DNA of 64,000 nucleotides. It comes from Trochalopteron elliotii. Lineage: Eukaryota > Chordata > Aves > Passeriformes > Leiothrichidae. Where the stretch lies: assembly GCA_024734555.1 (NCBI GenBank), contig JANPWX010000437.1:2126268-2190267 (forward strand). The letters are read 5' to 3'. Below the pieces are notes generated by a model. It ran no database searches. It saw only the letters and a list, made by a program, of their open reading frames with translations, and was not told where the DNA came from. The translations under genes were made by a program, and so were the position numbers. The stretch's first letter is position 1; the number at the start of each line of letters is the position of its first letter. This document shows positions 38,305 to 50,884 of this stretch, one piece after another.

Positions 38305-38613
38305 GGAAATGAAGCCCGTGTGCTGCAAGAACAACTGCTGGTGTTATCTACACCTGCTGACAAACAGCCCCTGCCTGCTGTCTCCAAGTACCGGGAATGC
38401 TCCCTGGACACAAACCAGAGACCCAAAGTCACCAAACTGTACCGTCAGCATTTGGAAGAAGACACTTATACCCGAATATTTACCCAAGAGAAAGTGCTGT
38501 CATTTCTGAATTTCTGCCTCAAAGCAGAACAAGAAGGCAGCATTTCTGAATTTCCTCCTGATTTCCCACAAACCTCAGGGAGGAAAAATTTTGAACAGTG
38601 CAACCTAATGTAA
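38305..38613 (+). CDS. Candidate 3'-terminal coding exon, unknown protein
   Basis: This is the best coding candidate in the window. After the acceptor atacttttgtttag, 102 codons are open in frame 0 and end in TAA. The peptide starts GNEARVLQEQLLVLSTPADK, has a charged middle (VTKLYRQHLEEDTYTRIFTQ) and ends NFEQCNLM. It is rich in E, K, Q, P and T and has few of the F/C/S runs seen in chance frames here. Eight of twelve leucine codons are CTG, the usual vertebrate preference. An AATAAA follows 34 bases after the stop. The length of 102 codons alone is not significant in this window. No domain is recognised and I cannot name the gene; the hydrophilic composition suggests an intracellular protein. 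Upstream exons would lie to the left on the same strand; 18616-18717 is phase-compatible. Confidence 0.5.
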   Translation, partial: GNEARVLQEQLLVLSTPADKQPLPAVSKYRECSLDTNQRPKVTKLYRQHLEEDTYTRIFTQEKVLSFLNFCLKAEQEGSISEFPPDFPQTSGRKNFEQCNLM

Positions 38614-38646
38614 TAATACACAGCAATACATGAAGCTATCTACAAA

Positions 38647-38652
38647 AATAAA
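38647..38652 (+). promoter_or_regulatory. Candidate polyadenylation signal AATAAA
   Basis: A canonical AATAAA lies 34 bases after the TAA of the terminal-exon candidate, followed by a T-rich stretch (gtttacctttaaactgttg) suitable as a downstream element. It implies an unusually short 3' UTR. AATAAA also occurs often by chance in this AT-rich window, so it supports the exon only through its position. Confidence 0.4.
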
Positions 38653-38680
38653 ATATGACATGCAAATAACAAATGTTTAC

Positions 38681-41600
38681 CTTTAAACTGTTGATACCTT
38701 AAAAAAGTTATTACTGGAATAATGAATATATTGATATCCAGAAGGGCTGTGCAAGGTAATTCTGAGAAAAGGAGAGAGCAGAGATTTATCTGAGTTAACA
38801 CTCAAAACCTCATTACTTAGAGCTATTCTCCCGCCGCTGGAAGGAGCAACAAAGTAGAAGTCATCGTTACATTATGACATTTCTTTTAATGTTAGTTAAA
38901 TGGAGGAGACTTCAAAGTTTCTCAATGGAGTTTCCTCTGCCAAGACACAAACACACACACATACTACTCATAAAAATCAACACGAAAAAGAGAGGAACCA
39001 ATTATAAAAAAACCCTACAAAAACCATGGATGCCTGTGCCACATTTTATTGCATGGAAAACTGCTTCTACAGTTTCTCAGCAGGAATCATCAATATATAC
39101 CCAAGAGACCAAATGACATCTTTGTGAGTGGCTATTTATCTCTATCTCACTTATGTCAGGAAAATTTGTATTAAAAGCATAACAAATGATTCTTGAATTT
39201 GTAATATCTAATTCACGTGATATAACTAACTGCTCAGTGATATATTAATGCCAATCTCAGTTAAACTGGCCCAATTTTGTTTCAGTTGCTACCAGAAATG
39301 AATGTCACCCTTACAAACTGTATTCATTTAGAATGCATTGAGTATAATGCGGTACAGTGTTACCTTCCAAAACCAATTTGCAAGGGTTTTAGTATACAGA
39401 TGTGTTAGCATGTTAACCTGTACCAGCCCTTTAGCCAGTGAGGAATTAAAGCACAAAGATTAACAAAACCAGACTGTAAAAGCTTTTGTCTTCAGCTGTA
39501 TCAGTGTAAGAACAGAGGATGAAGCTGTGAACCTTTTTGTAAGGGGAAAGCAATTGCCAAGACAGTGCAGTAAAACAGAGGAAAACACCACAGTTTGAGA
39601 AAGGAAGGAGATGGCCATATTGCTGCTGGTCCTTCCTTGTCATTCTACTTCATATGTGTTTACAGAGCTGTGTCTAAAAATGGATAAAGAATAAATACTT
39701 GGAAGAATAAAGTCACTTTCTGAGGGAAAGGGAAGGGAAATGTATCCTGTGCAGGAGGTGCAAGTGAAATATATGTAGGCAAGGAATGAGGAACGCCTGC
39801 AGAGAAGAAAGTGGGAGCCATGAAGTAGAACTCAAAGGCTTGAAAAGAGACTGTAAGACATGCAGCATGAAAGAAGGGAAAAAAAAAAACTCTTACAGGG
39901 ACAGGCCAGGCCAAAGACTAAGAGGGAGGAACATGGTTTGGAATAAGGAGAAATTAATCACAGTCAAAGGCTATTTTGGCCTTATGAAATTGAGAATGAA
40001 AATAGATGATGAGGGGGATGAGTGAAATTTATGAAAATATTAATATTTAACAATTCTAAATAGAAGAACTTCCCAGTCTTGAAGGTGTGAAATTACAGGT
40101 ATAAATGAAGGAAAAGGTTATCTCTTTTATGAGGTTGAGAACCTGTAAGCCAATTTCTATAAGATTTCGGATTTGCTTTGCTTAGCAGATAGATGGAAAC
40201 AACTAAATTGCAGTTTTACTTTTGTAAAAGGGACTTCAATATTTTCAAGCTTGAAATAATAATACTGAGATGTATGAAGTTTTCTTGCATATCTGAGGCA
40301 GATTGATACTTAGATACTTCTAGCCTCATTTAATGCTTCAATTACACGCATGACATTTCATAACTGAGCCTTTAGCTGAAAGATCAAGTTAAACAAACAT
40401 GTGCAAGAGAGTGGGCCACAGTGGTGGGTTTAGGACTGGGCAAACCAAGGGCTGTTAAGAGCTCTCCAGGTTTTCTGGAGAAATGAAAGAAAAGAAAAGT
40501 TCAGTGCTTTTCTTTCATGAAGAAAAGTTCAGTGCTTCTTTTATGTCAAAATCATCTCCATCCCTTCCAAAAACCAGAAAATATTTCCCAACTGTGTTAC
40601 AATTTTCTATGATTAGGAGGGATTGTTGATATGTAGTAGGCTTACTGTAGCTTTGAGGATAAAAGGAATTGGCCACTTTTGAAATTGGTCTGTCATTGTT
40701 TCACTCTATGAAAAACCAATTGGTTTCAGGTAGAACACTAAGATATGAAAATAAAGTTAAATCTCTGTCTTAAAATTAATATGCCCAGAAGCAACAAATG
40801 CTCTCTGCCCTCTGCAGCCTTAGTTTCCCTGCAGTTACCATCTCTTCTGTCTCTTGAAATGACCTGCATGGCTTTTTTTTGTACACTCATTTGCACAGTT
40901 CTGGTCCAGTGTGTGCCCTTCCTCAATATCTTAGTTTGTGAGGGATCATTTACTGAACAGGGTTTCAGAGGTTATTGATCACAGTGTGCAAATGTTTACA
41001 ATCTCTGAGGGCATACAAATACAAAGCATTGCCACCATTTAAGTGACTTCTAGAATCAGATCAAGCACATTTTCCCCTATGGACACGATGCAGCAACAAG
41101 TATTTCCCCTGCCCCACCAACTGCAGAGAAGCTAATTTTGTTTTCCATTTTATATTACATTTCAGGGAGCATATGGTGACTAAATTTCTTTCTTAACTTG
41201 TGCTAAATCCTTATCTCATGGAGGTTTACAGAGAGTAAGTAAGAAACAAGCAACTCTGTGGCTGCTACAGGAAAAGTGTCAGAGTAAGCAAAGAAACCTT
41301 AACTGTGCCCCAATCAAACTTACATTTATTGCAGACTTGTCCCCTCAGACCATAGGTTTGCAACCAAACTTTGCACACCAGTCTTGGATGTTTCCATTCT
41401 TGGCTCACATTCATGCAGCAGAATTATTTAGACAAGCTCCAATTTCCCCAGTTTGGAATGGGAGGGAAAATGTATGGCACTGCCAGGCAGAAGATTATAT
41501 CTTCCTTTTGGTGGAGGTTTCAGACTCTTCAGAGAGCCTCTGGTTGTGGCTGTCACTCTCTGCCACACTCAGAGGTTTTTTTTATTGTCCCTGTCAGTTA

Positions 41601-44600
41601 GCAGCCCAAGGTTACTGCCAGCTCTCTGTCAGTGCTTTGATTTTTGTCAGCTATGGCCAGGTCCTTTTAGTTATCTGCTATCTTTTCAGCTTTGTTCAGC
41701 CTGAGCTCTACTTGTCTACTAATTAGCTCTTTGGAGATTTCCCTTTTAAAACTCACTATCACAGAGGACAGGAACCGTTCAAAAGTTTTGTGCTTCATAG
41801 AAATTCCATATTCATCCACATTCCATACAGCCATCTTTTTAAAATTAGAAGTGGCAGGTCAGGCCAATTTAAGGTATATAAGCAGCACAGCCTGTAAAAA
41901 GATACCTTTAGGTTCTTGATCAGGTATGTAGATGAATGACAGAAAAAGAAAAAAAAGGTTTCCACTGAAAGGACCAAGGTGTACAAATAAAAAAGAAACT
42001 ATCATTCTGTGTAACATATTCTCATTTTCTTTATCTTCTGGTGTGCAAATATTGTGCTAGCTGAATATAAAAGTAGCACAACTTTAGGGTACAAAAAAAA
42101 AAAAAAAACCACACTGTAACAACATCAAGAGTGGTCTTACATCAAGGAGGGCCCTGAGGATGTCTTTGTTGTCAACTTCAGAAGAAAAGAGAGGAACAGA
42201 AGAGGAAACTGGCAGAAGGAATAGATGCCAAAGAGAACTCAAAGGATTAGGTCCGGGTGAGGTGATCGGTATTCGAAAACAGTCTGCCTTCTGGCTCTGA
42301 TCTAAGGGAATAGGCTGGCAGCAAAGCCAGAGGGCATAACAGCACAAACACACCTTCAGCACACTGCTGGAGGCTTGCCTCAGTGCCTTAAAAATTGTGG
42401 TAGCAATTAGAAATAAATGTATATAGTAGCAATAGGCGAAAGTGCTCTATTTATGAATAAAAGTCCTCTTTTTACATAATGCTCGGTCTACTTGTATCAT
42501 CTTTTCCTTCTTTTTTTGACACTTAGTAGGTTTTCCTCATGGCATCTCATCGATGCTGTAAGTTGCGCCTACATTGCACTTACATAGTGTTAATGCCTGG
42601 AAGATGAAAGTAAAAACCTTTGAATATATTAATGCTATAACACAGATGTCTTACTTTTTATACTCCTTTTTTAGAAATATGGTGTGGTTAATAATGATGC
42701 AGATTGTGCTGGATGGATGAGCAGATGAAACAGGGGAATACAGATTAAATAAAAATTTCTTCAAAGCTTACGTTTGCTTCATAATTTAACTTCTGTACTT
42801 GTCATGATAGTAGTAGCTAGGTGCAACTATGCATAATCACATTGTTCTAAAATATCCTGGTGAAACAGAGCAAACCTAATCTAAACAGTACTGCCACACT
42901 TGTTCAGATAACTGGGGGGAAAAAATGTAATTAGGAGATGTGAGCTGGTTCCATGGATGATGATAATTACAAATCTACAGTTACAATAAAATATACACAA
43001 ACAGTTTTACAGCAGAGAACCAGGCATTTCTTACTGAAGGCAAGGCTGCAAAGAGACAGTGGAATAATCTGTCCAGACCTCCTTTTTAGATTCAACACCT
43101 CACGCACTTTGTGCCCCATTTCTTTATTTTCTGCTGTGGTATTTGTCTTATGCATTGGGCACCAGAAAGAAACACAGATTTAGCAGCTATTGCTTTGGTG
43201 ATGGGAAAAGTCCCTTCTCAGGTCACTGCTAGCTTGGATGATGTCTGCCCTGCATGTGCTGACTCCAAAGCACTCACAATTCTACCTGAGAGCTGCTTTT
43301 GTTTTTCAGAGATCAGGTTTTCAATGGCCTTAGAAGGAGTTACCACGATAATTCTTATTCTTTGAACTCCATGTGTACCTGGGGTCCTTTGCTCCTGATG
43401 TTTGGCCAGACTGACAGATCAACAAACCTTTAGTTGTTTCTTGTTGTTCTCATCTTCGGATGTTTCCAGCTGCTTTTAAAACTGTCTGTTGATAGATTTG
43501 GACACTTCACACATTTTTTGTATTTCTTGCAGGTTGAACATTTTCGACATATTTTACTACAATGTTGTAACTCTGCTGTCTTCAAGGTTCAACCATAATC
43601 TTTAACTTGTTGGATTAATCTAAATTGGGGCACAATGGTAACATACTTATTTCAGCTGCATACATTGAAAACATTTTGATGTCACCTCCTACTGGTTTTA
43701 AGAAAAGTTCTGACTAGTCACACTTATTTTCAAACTTAATTGCAATCATCAAATGGCAAAATCGAACTGACCAAATTTTGTATTTAAAAAGCCAATTCAT
43801 TACTTTCATAATTTGCATTTTTTTGATAACAGCAGTTCTTATATGAAAGCTGCCTGGTGTCCTTTTTGGAGTAGCACTGTTCCAGACACTTTCTCATTGG
43901 CATCACATCTTTTGTCTGTCCCTACCTTCTGAATCCTGCATTTGTGCATGGAACAGCCAGTCACCTGCTCCAGGTGCATGCACACAGCATATACCAAGAT
44001 GTAACAGTTGTGTCCACATTGCATTTTTGTTCTACTGACACCTTAAATGCTTGGGAGCAATTTAGTTCAGAAAACTTATGGATATTAAAAGCCTCTCAGC
44101 CTGCCTTTCCTCACTAGGAGGAAGGCATACGTCAAGTATGGGTGGCTGTCATGTTCCTTTAGCCTTTCCAGGTTTGGGGAATACTCATAACAGAGAGCAA
44201 GTGACCCCTGCATAACACTGTTGGCAGTCATTGCTTCTCTTGGTTTTCCCTTATTTTAATTATGCTTCCTTAGCTTGCTCGTAGAAGCAGAAGGATGTTG
44301 CAGACATCCTTGAGTTTGTGCTAACTTCAAATTACTAGACCTGAGCATTCTGATCACCAGGATATTGATCTCAAGGAGCCTTCTTAGCACATTTGGCTGG
44401 CAGCATTAATATTCTTCTACAGAAAATTTAATCCACATTGTCTCTCAGCCTTTCATTTAGACTCTGCGGTGTGGAGATTAAGAAAAACAATTGCTTGCTT
44501 AATACAAAATTGCCTGGCAGTGAGACAGTCTGTGCTTTTCCATTCAATTCAGATATGATTTCCTCAATTGCAGGCATCTATTACTGAGTTTATCTCAGCA

Positions 44601-44902
44601 CAATCCTATATAAATGAATTGCTCTATTCAAATGGATTTTGTCATTTTCTCACCAGATACTACTTATCATGCTGCTTATCCAAATCAAGAGCTGTCTCTT
44701 CACTGAGTTTTTCCACTGGCTTACACTGATAAAATGTAATGCATCAGGTGAATAATTTTTTTCAGTTCTAATACATATCTGATGGACATTATAGTCCTTG
44801 AAATACCTCTCAGTAATCTCTCAGTTTTGTTCCAAGATGAGCATTTCGCTTTGACCAATTGTATTTCTTCTTCTATGTTTATTTTATGGATTGTTTGTCA
44901 TA
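38681..44902. other. Unique DNA, no gene supported
   Basis: No gene or recent interspersed repeat is seen. It contains a hairpin with direct repeats at 40463-40540 and a 16-base A run at 42093-42108. A 129-codon frame at 41337-41726 overlaps two other long frames on the same strand and has random-like composition. Confidence 0.55.
40483..40518. repeat. Perfect 12-bp inverted repeat with 12-base loop
   Basis: The arms atgaaagaaaag and cttttctttcat are exact complements. The loop sequence and part of the arm recur just downstream (agaaaagttcagtgctt at 40521-40537), so an inverted and a direct repeat share the same bases. A smaller hairpin (tctccag, ctggaga) sits immediately upstream at 40463-40481. 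The arrangement suggests a template-switch event. Confidence 0.85.
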
Positions 44903-44946
44903 TATAATAATTGAGGAAATGTATTATAATAATTGAGGTAATGCAT
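44903..44946. repeat. 22-bp tandem duplication
   Basis: Two adjacent 22-base units (starting tataataattgagg) match at 20 of 22 positions. The two differences are a/t at unit position 15 and t/c at position 20. Confidence 0.85.
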
Positions 44947-47900
44947 ACCCTGCACTTCAATAATCATTCAGCTGGTCAAAACCAGGGTGAGGATTCATTG
45001 CCAGTGCATTTGTAGCATGTTTGGGAATCTTCTGAGAGATGCCTCATTGGCTGGGCACTGGTGGATTGGCTGTACTGGGCAGCAAGAGAAAGAAGAGGGC
45101 ACTCCAAGAGAAACAATCACTAGAAACACATTACTGTCAACTTCAAAAGAATCAGTCCATACTGAAATGTGTTCCAAGGAAAGGAGAATGCCAACAGTAG
45201 GGATATCTGGCCTTAATGATGTAAAAAGGTACCTTCTCTCCTTCAAAAAACAGAAGTCAGTTACCGTGATCTTGAGACTGTCTAAAGATCAAGACCAGTA
45301 AAAGAAAGAATGCAATGGGAATTTAATTGACTGAAACTTATGTCAGAAATAAGGTTTAACTAGAGGACAAAACAATGATGGGTGCTCTATGCTGCTCCTT
45401 TCCCATATCCATCCTACCCTCCCTGAGGATAGATACACCAGGAATTGTGGCTATAGGAACAACTAGAGGCCTGTACCTCCCAATTAAGGTTCATGAAAAG
45501 TACATCAAGCTCAACAGAACCACACTTTTGCTTAAATAAAATTCTTCTAACACTCCTGGACATAAAGAAAAAATCCAGAATATGATGTAAGTATAAATAA
45601 AGTCCTGCCTAAGTATAAATATACCTGCCTACATTTGCAGAGAGCTGTGTTGGTATTTGTGTGTGAGAAGCTCCCATAGGCAATATTTCATGTTGTTGTC
45701 CTACCTGCCACATTTCAAGTGTAATATAGACCTTTTACTAGGGACAGGAATATGTCTCTAGAAAAAGGAAAGGCAGACAGAATCATGTTAACACCAAACT
45801 AATTTTCTTCCTAAGAACTTAGAGAGACAAGATTTGTTCAGGACTTAAACAAATACTAAATTTACTAAAATCAGTTTTTGAGGGATGTAGCTATTAACAT
45901 CCTTTCTTTACAAAGAGGAAAAACCAAGACAGAAGTTTTGCCTAAACATTTTTACTGATCTTCATTTTAGGCCCCTTGCATTTTGGATGCCCAGGTCCGT
46001 ATTTTCTCTTTCTGTTCTCCTCCTGTGCTCCTTCTTTGTCTAAAAGATATTGGCCTCTCTCAACTGCAGCTAAGAAGAGTTATGTCAATGCTCACTGGCA
46101 CAGAAAACTGAACTAAAAGTACACCAGCTAGAAGTCCAAGTGTTAAAAGTTTCAGTGCAAGAAACTGGATTCTCAGCACCTTACTGAGGTCTTTGAGATT
46201 TGATTTCCTCTAGCTCAGCACTCCTGCACCAGAAATTCACAGTGCTGCCACCAGGTATCTATGTGAGTGCAAAAAAAAAAATTTATAGAAAAGGCCAAAG
46301 GCCAAAGAGCTGCTGCACAAATACTTTGAAAGTCAGGCTCTGCAGTGGTGAGTGGTTATGGGAGCATCTCCAGTCTCTCGAACAGACAAGAGCCTACTTT
46401 GTTCATTCTCTGGGCTTTGCAGGCATGGATCACTCCAAGCTGAAATCCTGCAGCCATGGCCAGTGCTTTGATAAACCTGGGGCAGTGGGCCCTGCAGTGA
46501 GGACCAGCATTACAGTAATGGGATTACTTGGCTTTGGCTGCCCAGGCTGCAGCAGAGCCTCACAACATCCAGTTACAAACACTTCACACACTTACCATAA
46601 ACATCATCTGCTGCCTTACTCTCTTGGAAAAAAGGAATGTAATGATTCATCTTACTCCTCTCATGGCAGGTTTCACATATTTTTGCTCCTTACAAAATAA
46701 TTTTTATGTCTTTTTTTTTTTTCTCTAAACACTATTATTTTACTTTTTCAAAGAGTAAAGCCACTCTACAATGAGAAGAGTGCAGTAGAGAGAAGGCAGA
46801 GCAGCAGTTTAGGAAGCCCAGTTTTCCCTGTCACCATTTTTTTCCTGGCTTTGAGTGGAATGAAGTAATTGAGCTCCATGTGATTAATGAAACAGGAACT
46901 TTACATAACATCTGACTCTTTTTATGCGATCATACATTAAAAATGGTAATTTACCTGATTTTTACCAGGTACTGCTAAGATGAAGTGACAGCTTTCCTTC
47001 CTTTGAGCAGTTAAAAGAAGTCCCTCAGCAAGTACAGTCTATGTAGTTCACTGTTTTTTAATTTCCTAAATGATCCAAACCCCACTCACATAGCACTACA
47101 TAGCAGGCAATATTTTCATGATTTTGTTTTTGCTGATTTAGTAAATAAGGAAGGGAGTCTCTGTATTTTTGAAATAGCAGCAGGAATTAAAAGCTTTAGA
47201 GTGGCCCTTGTGTCAGAGACTATGAGACAAAATATAACTTGAAGCTGAGGCCCCCACATTCTTTTCCTTCTAGACCTGCTTCAAAAGTCATTTATGCTCT
47301 TGTGGACAGCCTGGAACACAACTGTGAGGTTAGTGGAGACCCATGGTTACTTAAAGAAGTTGTCTACATATGTACCTAGGTGGTCTGCAGATTTTGTCAT
47401 CCCTTTCTTGCCATCTCAGTCTTTTCTCCTTTCAGAAGAGAACTGGCAGATCCCTAGAAGCACTATCCCATTTTAAAAAAAATTGAACTAAATCAACTTT
47501 TATCCTGGCAGGACAAAAATCCTGGTGGTATCTGGCAAAGTCATGGGGATGATATAGCAGGCTATAGATGGTTGTGTAGAAGGGTTTTAAGTTCAGAGGA
47601 AGTGAGAAGAGGAAAACAAGGTAATAGGAGATAATCCCAAACTAAATGGAAACAATTAATGGAAGTTGCTAGGAGAGAAAAGAAAGGAAAAAGTCAAAAA
47701 GTGAAGAAATGAAACATCCATCTGTTTTAATTTAGGGATGCTACACCTGTGTTATACTGTTGCTTTAAAGAAGGACTGAGTTTGTTCTCAGCCCTGCAGG
47801 ACTGGTGCATTTCCCTGCCAGCCTGGGGTAGGTGAGCAAAAGAGCTGTGGGCAGTCAGGGCTGTTGGCTGTGGGATGGGATTTCACCTCCAGCCTCTGCC

Positions 47901-50819
47901 AGATCCAGAAATGAATAGGAAGTACTCTCCAAAATGCAGGTCTGAAATGTGTTGCTTGAAACAAGACTAGAAATACTCAATTTCTTGCTCTATTTGTGAT
48001 TTTACCTACCTATCTCCTGCTTCTAGACCAACAGATAAATGGCATGTAATACCCTCAGCCTAATACTAATTCAAAGTTAAGTGTCCAGCCTATAGCTCTG
48101 CCAGAGAAATTTAACATGCATTTTGAAGGTGAGAGAGAGCACACCTCTTATTTTGATTAGAAAAACATACAGGGATTTGTGTGCATGGGGGGATCAGCAA
48201 ACAAAATCCTACAGTAGTAGGAAAGTAAGCAGGGCATAATCAAACTATGCATAGTTTTGTCAGTGTTTGAGGAATATACAAACTAATAATCTACATGACA
48301 TTTGACTGTTCTTGTGCCATTTCTCAGTAGCTCCTTAATCCTCACCTTACTCAGGAAGAAAGGGATTTTTGAAAGAGGAAAGGGTCCAATTAGTTTTCAA
48401 ACTAGAAAATAAAGAGAACTGAAACACTTTGAAACTAATCTAGAAAATGGACCACGTCCCATGCATTCCAGCTGCATGTCCTTCTGGGACAGAGATGTAC
48501 CTTCCTGGGCATAACAGCCACATCCACGAGAAGGTAGAGGAGATCTCAAGACTCAGATTCACAGAATGCAGGTGCTTCATATCTTCCATATTCAGTTCAG
48601 TTGGTTTACGACTTTAAAAGCATTTTTGTCTCTCAAACAATGTAGTGGTAGATGAGAAGGGTGAAGAGTATAATTAATAACAAGTAGGATATGTAAAAAC
48701 ACAACTTGCAGCATTGAGTTTCTACCTGGTCCCTTTTGGGCTAAGCTGTTTGATCAGCTTCCCTCAGTCTCTGTGGATGTCCTTATAGCACTTTAATTGA
48801 AGGACCCCTGTTCTCTTTTTATTTTTGCTCTATGAAAAATGCATTGGAGATGTCTTATAATGAACTTTGATATGGTGAAATGATAATAATGTCCTAATTA
48901 TATATAAAAATGTAATTACACTTGCTACTATTATAGAAAAACTCCCTTTATAATGAAGTGTTATGTTAGAAAAAAAGATTTCATTACAGCCGGATTCCTT
49001 TACTTGTTAATTTGGCCTGTGATTCATTGCTTTAATATTAAAAAAAAAATTCTAAGCTACTTTTGATGTTTCTCATTTATGGTTCATTTCTCTGCTCTGG
49101 CACCTTAAGATGCCAAAAATTACAAACTTATTTAAGATGTACTTAAAAATTCACTAGTTCTTTAAAAGGAAAATCAGAAAAAAAGGAATAAGGTTCCTTC
49201 TTCTGGTGAGAAAATTTTATAACAGATCATAGAACGAGGTTAAATACCATGGCCATGTTCTCACTGACCAATTGCCCTTGCTATTAAAACTTTCTTTCTC
49301 AGCATATTATTAAAGGTAGTATCAAATAGTGAACATTGCTAAGGAAAGGAAGAATAGTATTAAAATAGATCATTTGGAAAGATCAGTTAATTGAAATAAG
49401 CATCCAGTCACTTCTGAAAGTTGCAATCCAATGACAGTGCCAAGCAAAAGCTGAAAAAAAACAAAACAAAAAAGAAAATGAAAGAGAGAGAATTAACATA
49501 ATGTGATCTCAGGTCTAATACAACAAGATTGATAATGAGTTCAGAATATTTTCCCTGCTGTGTCATGAAAAGAGTACTCCCTGTGTTTTTGTGTGCCAGC
49601 AAGTTTTTCACTGCACTATAAAATAGTTAACCAATCAGTTGGTGAAAAGCCAGAGGGGGAAGGTGTCAGTAAAGCAGTGATGTGCTAATTATTGAAAAAG
49701 GGAACAGTCATTTTCTAGAGCAGGAAACAGCATTTCTGAAACCAAAACAACATGACTTTGACGAGATAGAATGTTTAACTAATTACACTAAACTACATAG
49801 CCACTGTAAACAAAAATCTCCTAAGATTTTTAAAATGTTTTAAATGTAAATAATTTTTTTAATAAAGCATACATCAACTTTCCAACTAAAGAGCTTTAGT
49901 TTCCTTTTGCATGGAAGACTCCTGATCCTGTCCATTTGCTGTTTCCTCCTCTTTGTGGAGGAAAGGTGGCCTCACTAGAGGAGGATGTTCCCCACTAGCC
50001 AGCAGCTCTCAGGGCTCCAGCCCTTGCTGCAGTGGATAATGGTTCTACCTTGTTATAGAAGTACAAGGAAGAGATCCATGCACCTGAAAGCTGCTCTGGA
50101 TGAACACCTTTTTTCTTTTTTTCAGTTTTCTTTTTGCTAAAGTCTTGCCTCATTTCTGTCTTTAGACCATTACAGCTGTAACACCACTGATGATAAAATT
50201 CATTTATCTGTAGTCAGAGCTAATGTATTCTGTATGATGCTTATACTGCATCACACCCTCCACTCTTGCTCTTTTGACAGAAAACCTATGAGGAAATGGC
50301 TTCCTGCTCTCTTTACATCCGTATACTTCTGTTAGTCAACAAATCAAGGCTGAAAGGCTCTGAAGGTCAGTTTCCCTGTGGGTGCAGTAGTGTCTGGCAT
50401 GTTTTCCTCATGTTACACTCTTGTAAAGCTGCACAAGGTAAGAGCCTCAGTCCTGTAAATGTTCTTACACAGAACATCTTGGTACCAACAATTTTAGTCC
50501 ACATAACTTTCCTTGCTTCATTTTGCTTACTTGAACAAAGAAGAGATCCAAGAACTCTTACTGTTTAACAAATATGGAAAATAACCTTTCTATCTACGTG
50601 GTTTTATCCACATTGATCAGGAATCACGATACGAGAGTAGGTAGCTCTTCCAGAGCATCTGTTCCAAACACCCTCCCAATGAGCTCTTACAGCAGGACTG
50701 CATAACATTCTTAGTGATTAATTTCTTCAGCAAGCAAATCGTTCTCATCTTACTGTGCATTTCAGCTTATACAATTCAGTCCACAGACATATTTTAAATG
50801 AGGCCCTAAACCTGGAAGG
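44947..50819. other. Unique DNA, no gene supported
   Basis: The longest open frame of the window (46200-46700, plus strand) lies here, but it has no splice context, starts in a low-complexity A run and has no recognisable domain. It overlaps another open frame. Nothing else stands out beyond short A and T runs. Confidence 0.5.
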
Positions 50820-50884
50820 CTGAGAGAGGAAGGGACATGCCCAAGACCATAAGAACAAGTTAGCAGTAGGATCAGGGCTCAGGC
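50820..50884 (+). repeat. MIR-type SINE relic, sense
   Basis: The order gagagaggaagggacatgcc, then caagaccataagaac, then gttagcagtaggatcagg matches the MIR core (aggttaagtgacttgcccaa followed by a cacagctag-type block and a ggatttgaacc-type block) with many substitutions. It is ancient and truncated at both ends. Confidence 0.5.

Noticed and set aside
41337..41726. 129-codon open frame, plus strand
   Set aside because: Three overlapping frames are open in the same stretch, and the peptide is L/F/C/S-rich as in random AT-rich DNA.
46200..46700. Longest open frame of the window, 166 codons, plus strand
   Set aside because: It overlaps another long frame, begins in a poly-A-containing stretch, has no splice, promoter or domain evidence, and the window is full of similar chance frames.
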